From DATHVI01 sp035461385 (GTDB lineage: Bacteria; Actinomycetota; Thermoleophilia; Solirubrobacterales; 70-9): a stretch of 49,789 bases of DNA. The position numbers and the translations under genes are program-made. The stretch is taken from contig DATHVI010000088.1 in the NCBI GenBank assembly GCA_035461385.1, forward strand, positions 1-49,789, given 5' to 3'. Under the pieces are notes generated by a model. It had not been told where the DNA came from. It searched no databases and saw only the letters and a program-made list of their open reading frames with translations. Shown piece by piece: positions 1 to 8,153 of the stretch (position 1 is the stretch's first letter; each line of letters begins with the position of its first letter).

Positions 1-298
1 CGACGGGCGCCGGCGGCGCGCCCTCCGGCGGCCGCTTCGCCTCGGCGACCGCGGCGGCCTTGCCAGGGTCCGTGTCGCCGGTTCGGGGCACGCCGGGCAG
101 CTTCGGCGCCGCGGCTGCGGCCGCCGGCCCGCCCGGCCTCGGTGCGCCGTTCGGCTCCGCGGCCGCGCCCGTGGCGCCCGCGGGGGAGGTGGGCTTGACG
201 GCGGCTGCGGGCGCCTGCTTCGTCGCGGCCGCGGCGGTCGCCGCGGTCTCGCCGTCCGCATGCTTGCCGCGGCGCAACCGCAGCCGGGGGCGCTTCAT
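1..298 (-). CDS. Ala/Pro-rich protein, N-terminal part (runs off window)
   Basis: The frame stays open on the minus strand from an ATG at 298 to the window edge, giving about 99 codons. The protein begins MKRPRLRLRRGKHADGE and continues as a low-complexity Ala/Pro/Gly-rich, probably disordered segment. No domain is visible in this part; a folded or membrane domain may follow outside the window. The ATG overlaps the stop of the rhodanese gene in an ATGA arrangement, so the two are almost certainly co-transcribed and translationally coupled. Function is not recognised. Confidence 0.6.
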   Translation of the reverse strand, partial: MKRPRLRLRRGKHADGETAATAAAATKQAPAAAVKPTSPAGATGAAAEPNGAPRPGGPAAAAAAPKLPGVPRTGDTDPGKAAAVAEAKRPPEGAPPAPV

Positions 299-657
299 GA
301 CGCCGGCAGGGGATCGATGACGTCGCCGTCGTCGGGCTCCAGCCCCAACCCCGCCTCCACCCACGCGGTTATCCCGCCGGCCAGGTTGTACGCGTCGTAC
401 CCCGCCTCGCGAAACGCGTCCGTCACCATCGCCGAGCGGTTGCCGGTCCGGCAGTAGAAGACGATCGGGCGGTCGCGCGGGAGCGAGGCGGCCTCGGCGG
501 TGATCCGGTTGACCTCGATGTGGCGGGCGCCTGCGATCCGCCCGCCGGCCCACTCATAGTCGCGACGCGTGTCGATCAGCTGCGCGCCACGGTCGACGAG
601 CTCGGCAACCCGCCGCGGCTCGAGCTCGGCCCCGCTTGCGACTGCCTCCTCATCCAT
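295..657 (-). CDS. Single-domain rhodanese-like sulfurtransferase
   Basis: A 120-residue protein covering one rhodanese domain. It has the early LIDTRRDYEWAGGRIAGARHI stretch and the active-site loop CRTGNRS, whose Cys (residue 69 from this start) would carry the persulfide. This is the GlpE/PspE-like single-domain class that moves sulfane sulfur to thiols or cyanide in the cytoplasm; the acceptor cannot be told. An ATG two codons upstream (663) is possible. The ATG at 657 is preferred because TATTTC (665-670) ends 7 nt before it, matching the leaderless pattern seen elsewhere here. It is divergent from the thiolase and coupled to the downstream Ala/Pro-rich gene. Confidence 0.85.
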   Translation of the reverse strand: MDEEAVASGAELEPRRVAELVDRGAQLIDTRRDYEWAGGRIAGARHIEVNRITAEAASLPRDRPIVFYCRTGNRSAMVTDAFREAGYDAYNLAGGITAWVEAGLGLEPDDGDVIDPLPAS

Positions 658-709
658 CGCCATAGAAATACCATCCCGGCATTGGTACCGGGAGACGAGG
701 AGGAGTCAG

Positions 710-1873
710 ATGCCCGAAGCCGTGATCGTCGATGCCGTCAGGAGCCCGATCGGGCGTGCGTTCAAGGGCTCGCTCGCCCAGCTGCGGCCCGATGAGACCG
801 CCGCGACGGTGGTCGACGAGCTGCTCGGGCGCAACCCCGAGCTCGATCCCGAGGAGGTCGAGGACGTCTTCTGCGGCTGCGGGATGCCACAGGGGCTGCA
901 GGCGTTCAACATCGCCCGGATAATCGTCCTGCTCTCGGAGCGGCTGCCGCAGACGGTGAACGGGGTCACCCTCTCGCGCTACTGCGCGTCGAGCCTCGAC
1001 GCGATCCGCCACGCCGCGAACGCGATCCGCGCCGGCGAAGGCGGCGCCTACGTCGCCGCGGGAGTCGAGTGGGTTAGCCGCTACAACGAGCGCACCGAGC
1101 CCGCCGGCGCCGCCGATCGCAACCCGAAGCTCACCGGTGAGGACGGCCAGCCGAACGCCTACATCGACATGGGGATCACGGCCGTCAACGTCGCCAAGCG
1201 CTTTCAGGTGAGCCGGGCTGAGATGGACAGGTACGCGCAGCGCTCGCAGGAGCTCGCGGTCGCCTCCCAGGGGTCCGGGTTCTTCGACCGCGAGATCGTC
1301 CCGGTGCGCGATCACGACGGCAACGAGGTGAGCAAGGACGACGGCCCGCGCCCCGGCTCGACGCTCGAGAAGCTCGCCGAGCTCGAGGAGGCGTTCGACG
1401 GCGGGGGCGGGGTCACCGCCGGGAACTCGTGCCCGCTCAACGACGGCGCCGCGGCGGTGCTGGTGATGTCGGACTCGCGCACGAAGGAGCTCGGGCTCAC
1501 CCCGCGGGCGCGGATCGTCACCGCGGCGACGCACGGCAACGAGCCCGAGTACATGGGCGTGGCGCCGATCGGCGCGATCGGCAAGGCCCTCGACCGGGCG
1601 GGGATGAAGATCACCGACATCGACGTCGTCGAGCTCAACGAGGCGTTTGCGGCGCAGGTGATCCCGATCATGGACCAGTGCGAGATCCCGCTCGAGAAGC
1701 TCAACACCCACGGCGGGGCGATCGCTCTCGGCCATCCGTTCGGGATGACCGGCGCGCGGATCATGGCCACGCTGCTGAACGTGATCGAGACCGACGACCA
1801 CCAGATCGGGCTCGAGACGATGTGCGTCGCCGGCGGGCAGGGCGAGGCGATGATCGTCGAGCGGGTCGGCTGA
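710..1873 (+). CDS. Thiolase (acetyl-CoA C-acyltransferase)
   Basis: A 387-residue type II thiolase, normal length for FadA/AtoB enzymes. The nucleophilic Cys is at residue 92 (SRYCASS), the His motif is GGAIALGHPFG, and the second Cys lies in CVAGGQGEAMIVERVG at the extreme C-terminus. It would cleave 3-ketoacyl-CoA or condense two acyl-CoAs. Start ATG 710 is chosen for the strong GAGGAGG ribosome site just upstream; the frame extends further back but without family residues. The convergent neighbour is an acyl-CoA dehydrogenase, which favours a fatty-acid beta-oxidation role. Substrate chain length cannot be read from sequence. Confidence 0.93.
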   Translation: MPEAVIVDAVRSPIGRAFKGSLAQLRPDETAATVVDELLGRNPELDPEEVEDVFCGCGMPQGLQAFNIARIIVLLSERLPQTVNGVTLSRYCASSLDAIRHAANAIRAGEGGAYVAAGVEWVSRYNERTEPAGAADRNPKLTGEDGQPNAYIDMGITAVNVAKRFQVSRAEMDRYAQRSQELAVASQGSGFFDREIVPVRDHDGNEVSKDDGPRPGSTLEKLAELEEAFDGGGGVTAGNSCPLNDGAAAVLVMSDSRTKELGLTPRARIVTAATHGNEPEYMGVAPIGAIGKALDRAGMKITDIDVVELNEAFAAQVIPIMDQCEIPLEKLNTHGGAIALGHPFGMTGARIMATLLNVIETDDHQIGLETMCVAGGQGEAMIVERVG

Positions 1874-1901
1874 GCGCTCAGACGCGGGAGCAGATCGAAA
1901 T

Positions 1902-1922
1902 GCCCGCGGCGTAGCCGCGGGC
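1902..1922. terminator. Hairpin between convergent genes
   Basis: A perfect 9-bp inverted repeat (GCCCGCGGC, loop GTA, GCCGCGGGC) sits between the thiolase stop and the acyl-CoA dehydrogenase stop. There is no T-tract on either side, as is common in high-GC actinobacteria. It could end transcription in both directions. Confidence 0.5.
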
Positions 1923-1963
1923 CAGGGGCTCAGGGCGGGAGCAGAGGAGGCGGCGGTGTTGTT

Positions 1964-3724
1964 TCAGTCCGAAAACAGCGCGTAGCCGTACTCGCCGCGC
2001 TTGTAGGCGAGCTTCGCGATCGCCGTCATCCGCTCGTCGTCGTTGGCGTCGACCTGGTCGAACCGTCCGTGGACGCGATCGGCGGCCCGGGCGCAGAAGG
2101 TCTCGGCGATGTAGCGCTCCTGCCCGGAGGGCTCGACGCCCTGGTCGGCGAAGATCGCGCTCACCCGCGAGAGCACCGCGACCTGGGCGTAGATGTCGGC
2201 GATCGAGTCGGCGACCCGCTTGTGGTGGAGCCCGCGGCCTACGATCCGCTTCCGGTGCTCGCGCAGGAGCCGCTCGGAAACCTCGCGCAGGCGCTTGACC
2301 TGATCCGCGACCGCGTCGGCGCGCTCCCGTAGCTCCGGGTGCGCGAGGCTGATCCGCTCGGGGCGGACCTCGCGCTGGATCCGGCCGCCGACGTACTCGA
2401 TCAGCACTCCGAGCGAGCCGATCGGGTCGGAGAGCTCGAGCTCCCCGAGCCCGGCGAGCTCCTCGCCGACGGGCTTGAGGCCGGTGAGGGCGACGAACGA
2501 GCGCAGGACGTCGTTCGCGCCTTCGAAGATCGGGAAGATGCGGATGTCGCGCAGCACCTTCTCGTCGGGCTCGGTGCGCATGTAGCCCTGGCCGCCCTTG
2601 AGCTGGAGCACCCGGTTCGCCGCGTACCAGAGGAACTCGGTGCCCGAGACCTTGCAGATCGCCGACTCGAGCGAGTAGTCGGGGACCCCGGCGTCGACCA
2701 GGCCGCAGGTCAGGTAGCACATCGACTCGAGTCCGAACAGGTAGGAGACCATCCAGCCGACCTTCTCCTGGACCAGCTCGAGGTCGGCGAGCGGGGCGCC
2801 GAACTGGCGCCGCTCGGTGACGTGGTCGATCGCGTCGTCGAGCAGCATCTTCGTCGCCCCGACCGACCCGGTGCCGAGGCTGATCCGGCCGCTGTTGAGG
2901 ACGTCCATCGCGATCGCGAAGCCCTCGCCGGGCTCCCCGAGCACGTTCTCCGCCGGGACCCGGACGTCGTTGAAGTACAGGCGGCGGAGGTCGTTCGCCC
3001 GCAGCCCCATCGTGTCGTAGCGGTCGCCGACCTCGAACCCCTTCATCCCGCGCTCGACGATCAGCGCGACGTGCCGGTCCTTCCCATCGATCTCGCAGCG
3101 GGCGAAGGTCGTGAACACGTCGCCCATAGACCCGTTGCCGATGTAGCGCTTCTCGCCGTTCAGGACCCACGAGCCGTCGGCCTGGCGCACCGCCCGCGAC
3201 TCGATGTTCCATGCGTCCGAGCCGGCGTTGGGCTCGGTGAGCGCGAAGCCGGCGAGGCGGCGGCCGGCGGCGAGGTCGGGGAGGAAACGCTCCTTCTGCT
3301 CGTCGTTGCCGTACGTCTCGATCCCGCGGTAGCCGATCGACTGGTGGACGCCGAGCACGACCGAGAGGGTCGCGTCGACCCTGGCGATCGCCTCGAAGAC
3401 CCGCGCGTACGCCGTCTGGCTGAGCCCCTGGCCCCCGTAGCGCTCCGGCACGTGCAGGCCGCAGATCCCCGCCTCGCCGAGGCTCCGGATCGTCGCATCG
3501 CCGACCCAGCGCTCGCGCTCGGCCTGACGCGGGTCGTAGTCGGCGGCGATCTCCCGGAGCGCGCCGATCAGCGACCGGATCCGGTCCTGCTCGGTGGGAT
3601 CGGGCTCGGGCCACGGGAACACCATCTCCTCGTGGATCTCGCCGCGGAACAGCGACTTCGCGAACGAGGAGGCGGGCTGGCCCGCGGCCGGTTCGGCCGG
3701 GCGCTCGGGTGCGCTCGCTTCCAC
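1964..3724 (-). CDS. Acyl-CoA dehydrogenase, long (VLCAD-like) form
   Basis: A 586-residue flavoprotein with the usual order: N-terminal helical domain, middle beta domain (FALTEPNAGSDAWNIESRA, the FAD/substrate loop) and C-terminal helical domain with GGQGYMRTEPDEKVLRDIRIFPIFEGANDVLRS. The Glu of IFEGAND aligns with the catalytic base position. About 170 further residues of helical extension follow, as in VLCAD/ACAD9-type enzymes rather than the 380-residue short forms. It would make trans-2-enoyl-CoA and pass electrons to ETF. The start is GTG at 3724, with TAGGTT (3731-3736) ending 6 nt upstream, suggesting a leaderless mRNA. It pairs functionally with the convergent thiolase. Confidence 0.92.
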   Translation of the reverse strand: MEASAPERPAEPAAGQPASSFAKSLFRGEIHEEMVFPWPEPDPTEQDRIRSLIGALREIAADYDPRQAERERWVGDATIRSLGEAGICGLHVPERYGGQGLSQTAYARVFEAIARVDATLSVVLGVHQSIGYRGIETYGNDEQKERFLPDLAAGRRLAGFALTEPNAGSDAWNIESRAVRQADGSWVLNGEKRYIGNGSMGDVFTTFARCEIDGKDRHVALIVERGMKGFEVGDRYDTMGLRANDLRRLYFNDVRVPAENVLGEPGEGFAIAMDVLNSGRISLGTGSVGATKMLLDDAIDHVTERRQFGAPLADLELVQEKVGWMVSYLFGLESMCYLTCGLVDAGVPDYSLESAICKVSGTEFLWYAANRVLQLKGGQGYMRTEPDEKVLRDIRIFPIFEGANDVLRSFVALTGLKPVGEELAGLGELELSDPIGSLGVLIEYVGGRIQREVRPERISLAHPELRERADAVADQVKRLREVSERLLREHRKRIVGRGLHHKRVADSIADIYAQVAVLSRVSAIFADQGVEPSGQERYIAETFCARAADRVHGRFDQVDANDDERMTAIAKLAYKRGEYGYALFSD

Positions 3725-3745
3725 CGCACCAACCTACCCGACGCC

Positions 3746-3767
3746 GCGGTGCCGACACCTCGGCCGC
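3746..3767 (-). terminator. Weak hairpin downstream of the beta-propeller gene
   Basis: A GCCGA/TCGGC stem with a 4-nt loop, extended by an outer GCG/CGC pair with a two-base bulge, begins about 11 bp after the stop of the gene at 3778-4992. It has no T-run. It would end that transcript before the acyl-CoA dehydrogenase promoter. Confidence 0.3.
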
Positions 3768-3777
3768 GGGGCGGCGA

Positions 3778-4992
3778 TCAGCGGACGATCGTGAACCTGC
3801 GCTTTGCGGGCGTCGGGTCTGGCCGGCCGGTGCCCTTCGCGCGGACCGCGAACGTGTAGCTGCCGGGCGCGAGGCTGTACTTCTTCGCCGACTTGCAGCG
3901 GCGGAACTTCGGCTTGCGGCCTGGGCCCTTGAGCGAGCACTGGAACCGCAGACCGGACACTCCCGGCGAGGTGAACTTGAACCGGACCGTGGTCTTCGAC
4001 CCGGTCGCGGCGATCGTCCCCTTCGGCCCCTTGGTGATCTTCGTCTGCGGGTCGACGCCGCGGATCCGCGCGACCTCCTCCGCGAACTCGAGCGAGACCC
4101 AGAGCGTGTTCTTGGGGCCGTGGGCGAGGTGCCGCGGACCGGTGTTGGCGCCGAAGCGGAGCTTCTTCGGGCTCGCGTACTTGCCGGCGGGGGTCAGCCG
4201 CCCGAGCCGGTTGGTGAGGAACTCGGCGACCCAGTAGGCGCCGTCGGTTCCGAGCGTGATCCCGAACGGGTCGGTGTTCGGCGCGTTCGTCTTCCGGACC
4301 CCGCCCTTCGGCGTGATCCGGCCGACGGTCTGCGGGACGGTGCCCTGGTTGGTGTAGGCAACCTGCCCCTTCGGGCCGGCCGCGACCTGCTGCGGGCCGT
4401 TGCCCCCGACCGGGAAGAAGGTCGGCGTGCCGGTCGGCGTCACCCGGACGATCCGGCCCCCGCTGACGCCGAAGAAGTCGGCGATGAACAGGTTGCCGCG
4501 GCTGGCGGTGATCCCGCGCGCCGACAGGTCGGGGATCGTGAAGTCCTCGTTGTCGAGCGGCGCCGCGGGGGGGATCCTGAGCAGCTTGTCGCCGCTCGCC
4601 GTCCACAGGTTCCCGCCGGGGCCCCTGGTGATCGACTGCGGCGAGGCGATGTCCGGGATGTTGAACGCCTCGACCGTCCCCTCCGGGTCCTCGGGCGAGA
4701 AGCTGGCGACGCCGCCACTGCGCGTCACCCAGAGGTTGCCATCGGGCCCGGCGACGATCCCGACCGCGGCGACCGCGAACTCGGTCACGGTGCCGTTCGG
4801 CCGCACCCGGGCGACGTTGCCGTTGTCGAGCGCCACCCAGATGTTGCCGTCGGGGCCGCGCGTGAGCTCGCCGGGCCGGCCGGAGACGTCGAAGGTCCCC
4901 GCGATCCGCGGCGCGGAGCTTGCCGGCGCGGCGAGCGCCAGGCAGGCGAACAGTGCGAACAAGCCGGCCCCAATCCGGCCCCCTCTCGTCAT
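3778..4992 (-). CDS. Secreted beta-propeller (virginiamycin B lyase/NHL-like) with C-terminal Ig-like module
   Basis: 404 residues. A signal peptide is clear: basic MTRGGR, a hydrophobic run, then AAPASSA, giving cleavage near residue 27. Next come repeated blades with the motif G.DGN(I/L)W(V), for example RGPDGNIWVALDNGNVARV and AGPDGNLWVTRSGG, as in Vgb-like lyases and NHL proteins. From about residue 310 an Ig-like module carries two Cys (FQCSLKG...FRRCKSA) and ends YSLAPGSYTFAVRAKGTG...PAKRRFTI, which recurs in secreted Solirubrobacterales proteins. Whether it degrades streptogramins or only binds a ligand is unknown; a generic extracellular propeller is safer. ATG 4992 is chosen for the signal peptide and the adjacent promoter. 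Confidence 0.8.
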   Translation of the reverse strand: MTRGGRIGAGLFALFACLALAAPASSAPRIAGTFDVSGRPGELTRGPDGNIWVALDNGNVARVRPNGTVTEFAVAAVGIVAGPDGNLWVTRSGGVASFSPEDPEGTVEAFNIPDIASPQSITRGPGGNLWTASGDKLLRIPPAAPLDNEDFTIPDLSARGITASRGNLFIADFFGVSGGRIVRVTPTGTPTFFPVGGNGPQQVAAGPKGQVAYTNQGTVPQTVGRITPKGGVRKTNAPNTDPFGITLGTDGAYWVAEFLTNRLGRLTPAGKYASPKKLRFGANTGPRHLAHGPKNTLWVSLEFAEEVARIRGVDPQTKITKGPKGTIAATGSKTTVRFKFTSPGVSGLRFQCSLKGPGRKPKFRRCKSAKKYSLAPGSYTFAVRAKGTGRPDPTPAKRRFTIVR

Positions 4993-5001
4993 GGCACGGC
5001 C

Positions 5002-5030
5002 ACTGTACTGGACCGGGGGCGCTGATTCAA
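5002..5030 (-). promoter_or_regulatory. Sigma70-type promoter of the beta-propeller gene
   Basis: Read on the minus strand it is TTGAAT, a 17-bp spacer, then TACAGT. The -10 box ends 9 nt before the ATG at 4992, so the transcript would have almost no 5' leader. Confidence 0.6.
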
Positions 5031-5040
5031 TGAACCCTCG

Positions 5041-6234
5041 ATGCACGCGACCCCAGCGACCTACCGGCGCCGGCGAATCGTCGCCGTCCTCGCGCTCGTC
5101 ACCGCGGTGGTCGGAGTCGTGCTTGCGGTTCGCGGCGCCGGCGGCGCGTCGGAGGAGGAGCCGGCCACGCCGCAGGAGCGCCGGGCCCAGGAGCTCGAGG
5201 CCGAGCCGGTCCGACTCCAGCTCTCGTTCAGCGGCGACCTGCTGATCCACTCGCCGGTCTACGCGCAGGCACTCGCGATCGGGGGCGGCCAGAGCTACGA
5301 CTTCGAGCCGATGCTCGCCGAGCTTCGCCCGTACGTGAACCGCCCCGACCTCGCCGTCTGCCACGCCGAGACCCCGATCTCGGCCGACGCGCCGGTGTCC
5401 GGCTACCCGCTGTTCAACGCCCCCCCGGAGCTCGCCGACGCCGTCGCCGCGACCGGCTGGGACGCCTGCGACACGGCCTCGAACCACACCCTCGACCTCG
5501 GCCAGGAAGGGGTCGAGGCGACGATCCGGTCACTGGGTGACGCGGGGCTCGAGCAGACCGGCTCCTACGGCTCGCGGCGCGCCCAGCGGCGGACGCTGAT
5601 GCTCGAGGCCGAGGGGCTGAAGGTCGCGCTCGTCTCCTACACCACCGACACCAACGGCATCCCGCCGCCCGAGACCTACTCGGTCAACGTCGCGACCGCG
5701 CCCGAGCCGGTGATCGCCGACGCCCGGCGCGCGCGCGAGCGCGGGGCCGACGCGGTGATCGTGACGATGCACTGGGCGTCTCAGATCGCCCCCGAGTACA
5801 CGTCGGAGCCGAGCGACGCGGTCCGGCGCTTCGCCCGCCGGCTCGCCCGCGCCGAGGAGATCACCGCGATCGTCGGCCACGGACCGCACGTGATCCAGCC
5901 GATCGAGTGGATCGCCGGCAAGCCGGTCCTGTTCAGCGTCGGCAACCTGATCTCGAACCAGACCGCGGCCTGCTGCGCGGAGGCGTCCCAGGACGGCATC
6001 GTCGGGCTGATCGACCTCGTCGTCGACGGCGACGGCGACCGGGCCGAGCGGGTCACCTACGTTCCGGTCTACGTCAACCACCCCGAGTACACGGTGCTCC
6101 CGGTCGGCGACGCGCTCGACTCGGGCCAGGGCGACCCGGCGAGCCTCGCCGCTTCGTACGAGCGCACGGTCTCGGTCGCCGGCCGCGGGGAGCGCATCGA
6201 ACCGGTCCCGCGCCGTCTCGGCACGGCGGGATAG
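5041..6234 (+). CDS. CapA-family metallophosphoesterase-like protein
   Basis: 397 residues. One N-terminal membrane anchor or signal (about residues 12-31) precedes a CapA/PGA_cap fold with its usual motif series: SFSGDLLIH, CHAETPIS, DTASNHTLDLG, VTMHWASQ and VGHGPHVIQPIEWIAGKPVLFSVGNLIS. The Asp, Glu, Asn-His and His residues would bind a metal pair. Family members take part in poly-gamma-glutamate capsule export or anchoring, but there are no capB/capC partners here, so a general extracytoplasmic hydrolase role is equally likely. No clear ribosome site precedes the ATG. It shares a 48-bp divergent promoter region with the beta-propeller gene. Confidence 0.82.
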   Translation: MHATPATYRRRRIVAVLALVTAVVGVVLAVRGAGGASEEEPATPQERRAQELEAEPVRLQLSFSGDLLIHSPVYAQALAIGGGQSYDFEPMLAELRPYVNRPDLAVCHAETPISADAPVSGYPLFNAPPELADAVAATGWDACDTASNHTLDLGQEGVEATIRSLGDAGLEQTGSYGSRRAQRRTLMLEAEGLKVALVSYTTDTNGIPPPETYSVNVATAPEPVIADARRARERGADAVIVTMHWASQIAPEYTSEPSDAVRRFARRLARAEEITAIVGHGPHVIQPIEWIAGKPVLFSVGNLISNQTAACCAEASQDGIVGLIDLVVDGDGDRAERVTYVPVYVNHPEYTVLPVGDALDSGQGDPASLAASYERTVSVAGRGERIEPVPRRLGTAG

Positions 6235-6286
6235 GGGGCGGTCGATCGCCCGCCGGCGATCGCCGCATGCGATGACTTCCGCCCCC
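6234..6286 (+). terminator. Nested hairpin after the CapA-like gene
   Basis: An outer 8-bp stem (GGGGGCGG at 6234-6241 with CCGCCCCC at 6279-6286) encloses an inner 7-bp stem (GATCGCC, loop CGCC, GGCGATC, 6244-6261). It starts at the stop codon of the preceding gene. Likely a factor-independent terminator lacking a U-tract. Confidence 0.55.
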
Positions 6287-6325
6287 AGCGCCGGTCTCGA
6301 CCAGAGCCGGATGACCGCAGTGCGC

Positions 6326-6331
6326 TATAGA
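6326..6331 (+). promoter_or_regulatory. -10 box for the ABC exporter operon
   Basis: TATAGA ends 8 nt before ATG 6340. No good -35 is visible. An AGAGAGG stretch also lies 5 nt before the ATG, so both leaderless and ribosome-site initiation are possible. Confidence 0.4.
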
Positions 6332-6339
6332 GAGGTTCG

Positions 6340-7233
6340 ATGACCACGGCGATGCAGCTCCGCGGAGTGGTCAAGCGGTTCGGCCCGATCACCGCCGTCG
6401 ATCACCTCGACCTCGACGTCCCGGCGGGGACATGCCTCGGCCTGCTCGGACCGAACGGCGCCGGGAAGTCGACGACGATGCGGCTGCTAACCGGGCAGGC
6501 GATCGCCGACGAGGGCGAGATCAACGTGCTCGGGTTCGAGCTGCCCGAGCAGTCGAAGAGCGCCCGCGCCGCGATGGGCGTCGTCCCCCAGCTCGACAAC
6601 CTCGACGTCGACGTCACCGTCGAGGAGAACCTCGCGGTGTTCGCCCGGCTCTACCGGGTGCCGGACGTCGGCGCGGCGGTCGAGCGCGCGCTCGACCTGG
6701 CGCGACTTCGCGACCGCCGCGCGGACGCCGTCGACGCCCTCTCCGGCGGGATGCGCCGGCGCCTGCTGATCGCCCGCGGCCTCATCCACGGCCCTCGCCT
6801 CGTCCTCCTCGACGAGCCGACGGTCGGCCTCGACCCGCAGATCCGGACCCAGATCTGGACCCTGATCGACGCGCTCCGCGCCGAGGGGACGACGATCCTG
6901 ATGTCCACGCATTACATCGAGGAGGCTGAGCGGCTCGCCGACGAGGTCGCGCTGATGGCGTCGGGCCGGATCATCGCCCGCGGCAGGCCGGCGGAGCTGA
7001 TCGCCCGGCACGCGGGGCGGGAGACGGCCGAGGTCTACGCGCCCCCCGACCGTCTCGCCGAGGTCCGCGACACCGCCGAGGCCGCCGGCCTGCGGGTCCG
7101 CCCGGCCGGCCCGGCGGTTGCGATCGTCGGCTCGGAGGCAGCCGAGAACGGCGTAGTGCCCGACGACGCCGTCCGTCGTGCCGCCTCGCTCGAGGACGTG
7201 TTCGTGCTCCTGACCGGAGAGGAGGCCGAGTAG
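6340..7233 (+). CDS. ABC-2 exporter, ATP-binding subunit (NodI/DrrA type)
   Basis: A 297-residue ATPase. Walker A is GPNGAGKST (residues 37-45), the signature is LSGGM (134-138), Walker B is LVLLDEP (154-160), and the switch His is in STHYIEEAERL. A C-terminal 70-residue domain follows (GRETAEVYAPPDRL...SLEDVFVLLTGEEAE), as in DrrA/NodI drug or lipid exporters. It energises the membrane subunit encoded 2 nt downstream. The cargo is not deducible; there is no adjacent biosynthetic cluster. Confidence 0.92.
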   Translation: MTTAMQLRGVVKRFGPITAVDHLDLDVPAGTCLGLLGPNGAGKSTTMRLLTGQAIADEGEINVLGFELPEQSKSARAAMGVVPQLDNLDVDVTVEENLAVFARLYRVPDVGAAVERALDLARLRDRRADAVDALSGGMRRRLLIARGLIHGPRLVLLDEPTVGLDPQIRTQIWTLIDALRAEGTTILMSTHYIEEAERLADEVALMASGRIIARGRPAELIARHAGRETAEVYAPPDRLAEVRDTAEAAGLRVRPAGPAVAIVGSEAAENGVVPDDAVRRAASLEDVFVLLTGEEAE

Positions 7234-7235
7234 CG

Positions 7236-8075
7236 GTGGAGGCGGAGACTGCGCGCCCAGGCGGGGTCGAGCCCGGAACCGGGCGCTTCCGGCGCCGCCG
7301 CGCGACCATGCACCGGCTCGAGCCGGCGGCGATCGCCGGAGTGATGAGCCGCGAGATCGCGAACTTCCGCACCTTCTGGAAGGCGACCGCGTTCTCGAGC
7401 ACGCTCGAGCCGGTCGTCTACCTGCTCGCCTTCGGCCTCGGGCTCGGGGCGACGATCGTCAGCGGTGTCAACGGCCTGCCCTATGTCGAGTTCGTCGGCA
7501 CCGGCATGGTCGCGACGGCGGTGATCTTCTCGAGCGCGCTGCCGGCGATGTTCGGCACCTTCGTCAAGCACCGCTTCCAGCAGACCTACGACGCGATCCT
7601 CGCCGCCCCGGTCGACGTCGAGGAGCTGGTCACCGCCGAGATGCTGTTCATCGGGCTGCGCGCCGGCATCTTCGGCTGCTTCCCGCTGATCGTGACGATG
7701 GCGTTCGGACTCGACCCGAGACCGGCGATGCTGCTGGTGCCGGTGTTCGCGTTCGCGACCGCGCTCGGCTTCGCCGCCTTCGGGATCACGATGGCGGCGA
7801 TCGTCGGCAAGATCGACCACTTCAATTACGTCACCACGCTCGTCGTCACGCCGCTGTTCCTCGTCGCGGGGACGTTCTTCCCGATCGACCAGCTTCCGCA
7901 GGGGCTCCAGGTCGCGGCGAACTTCAACCCGCTCTACCAGCTCGTCGAGCTGGTCCGCGGGGCGGCGTTCGGCTTCGACGCCTACGCGCCGCTGCGGCTG
8001 CTCGCGCTGATCGCCTTCTCGATCGCGCTCTGGAGGCTCGCGGTCAACCGGATGGAGCGGCGGCTGATCGATTAG
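7236..8075 (+). CDS. ABC-2 exporter, membrane subunit (NodJ/DrrB type)
   Basis: A 279-residue integral membrane protein with about six hydrophobic segments, including FSSTLEPVVYLLAFGLGLGATI, MLLVPVFAFATALGFAAFG and TTLVVTPLFLVAGTFFPIDQLP. The last is the typical ABC-2 signature region, followed by NPLYQLVELVRGAAFG. Start GTG 7236 is supported by GGAGAGGAGG located 8 nt upstream inside the end of the ATPase gene; an ATG at 7308 is an alternative that removes a basic, Pro-rich 24-residue leader. It forms the transport channel with the preceding ATPase. Confidence 0.88.
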   Translation: MEAETARPGGVEPGTGRFRRRRATMHRLEPAAIAGVMSREIANFRTFWKATAFSSTLEPVVYLLAFGLGLGATIVSGVNGLPYVEFVGTGMVATAVIFSSALPAMFGTFVKHRFQQTYDAILAAPVDVEELVTAEMLFIGLRAGIFGCFPLIVTMAFGLDPRPAMLLVPVFAFATALGFAAFGITMAAIVGKIDHFNYVTTLVVTPLFLVAGTFFPIDQLPQGLQVAANFNPLYQLVELVRGAAFGFDAYAPLRLLALIAFSIALWRLAVNRMERRLID

Positions 8076-8084
8076 TTCGGGCTT

Positions 8085-8132
8085 CGGCGCCGGTCTGAGG
8101 AGACGATGGATGCGGGCGAGCAACCGGCGCCG
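8085..8132. terminator. Long-loop hairpin between convergent genes
   Basis: CGGCGCCGGT (8085-8094) pairs perfectly over 10 bp with ACCGGCGCCG (8123-8132) across a 28-nt loop. It lies between the exporter permease stop and the oppositely oriented oxidase stop and could terminate both. Confidence 0.4.
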
Positions 8133-8153
8133 GTGGGGCGGCTCCGGACCGGC

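Noticed and set aside
1873..1945. A fourth copy of the island intergenic repeat after the thiolase
   Set aside because: Only the opening TGAGCGC matches; the rest is a separate hairpin with a short local direct repeat.
1878..3758. Long open frames overlapping real genes, for example 626 codons across the acyl-CoA dehydrogenase, 620 across the M48 gene (12836-14698) and 784 antisense at 19409-21763
   Set aside because: They are Arg/Ala/Pro-rich products of high GC content with no family motifs, while the accepted frames show complete domains.
8085..8132. Attachment site or short mobile repeat suggested by two GGCGCCGG copies
   Set aside because: They pair as arms of one hairpin between convergent genes, so a terminator explains them better.
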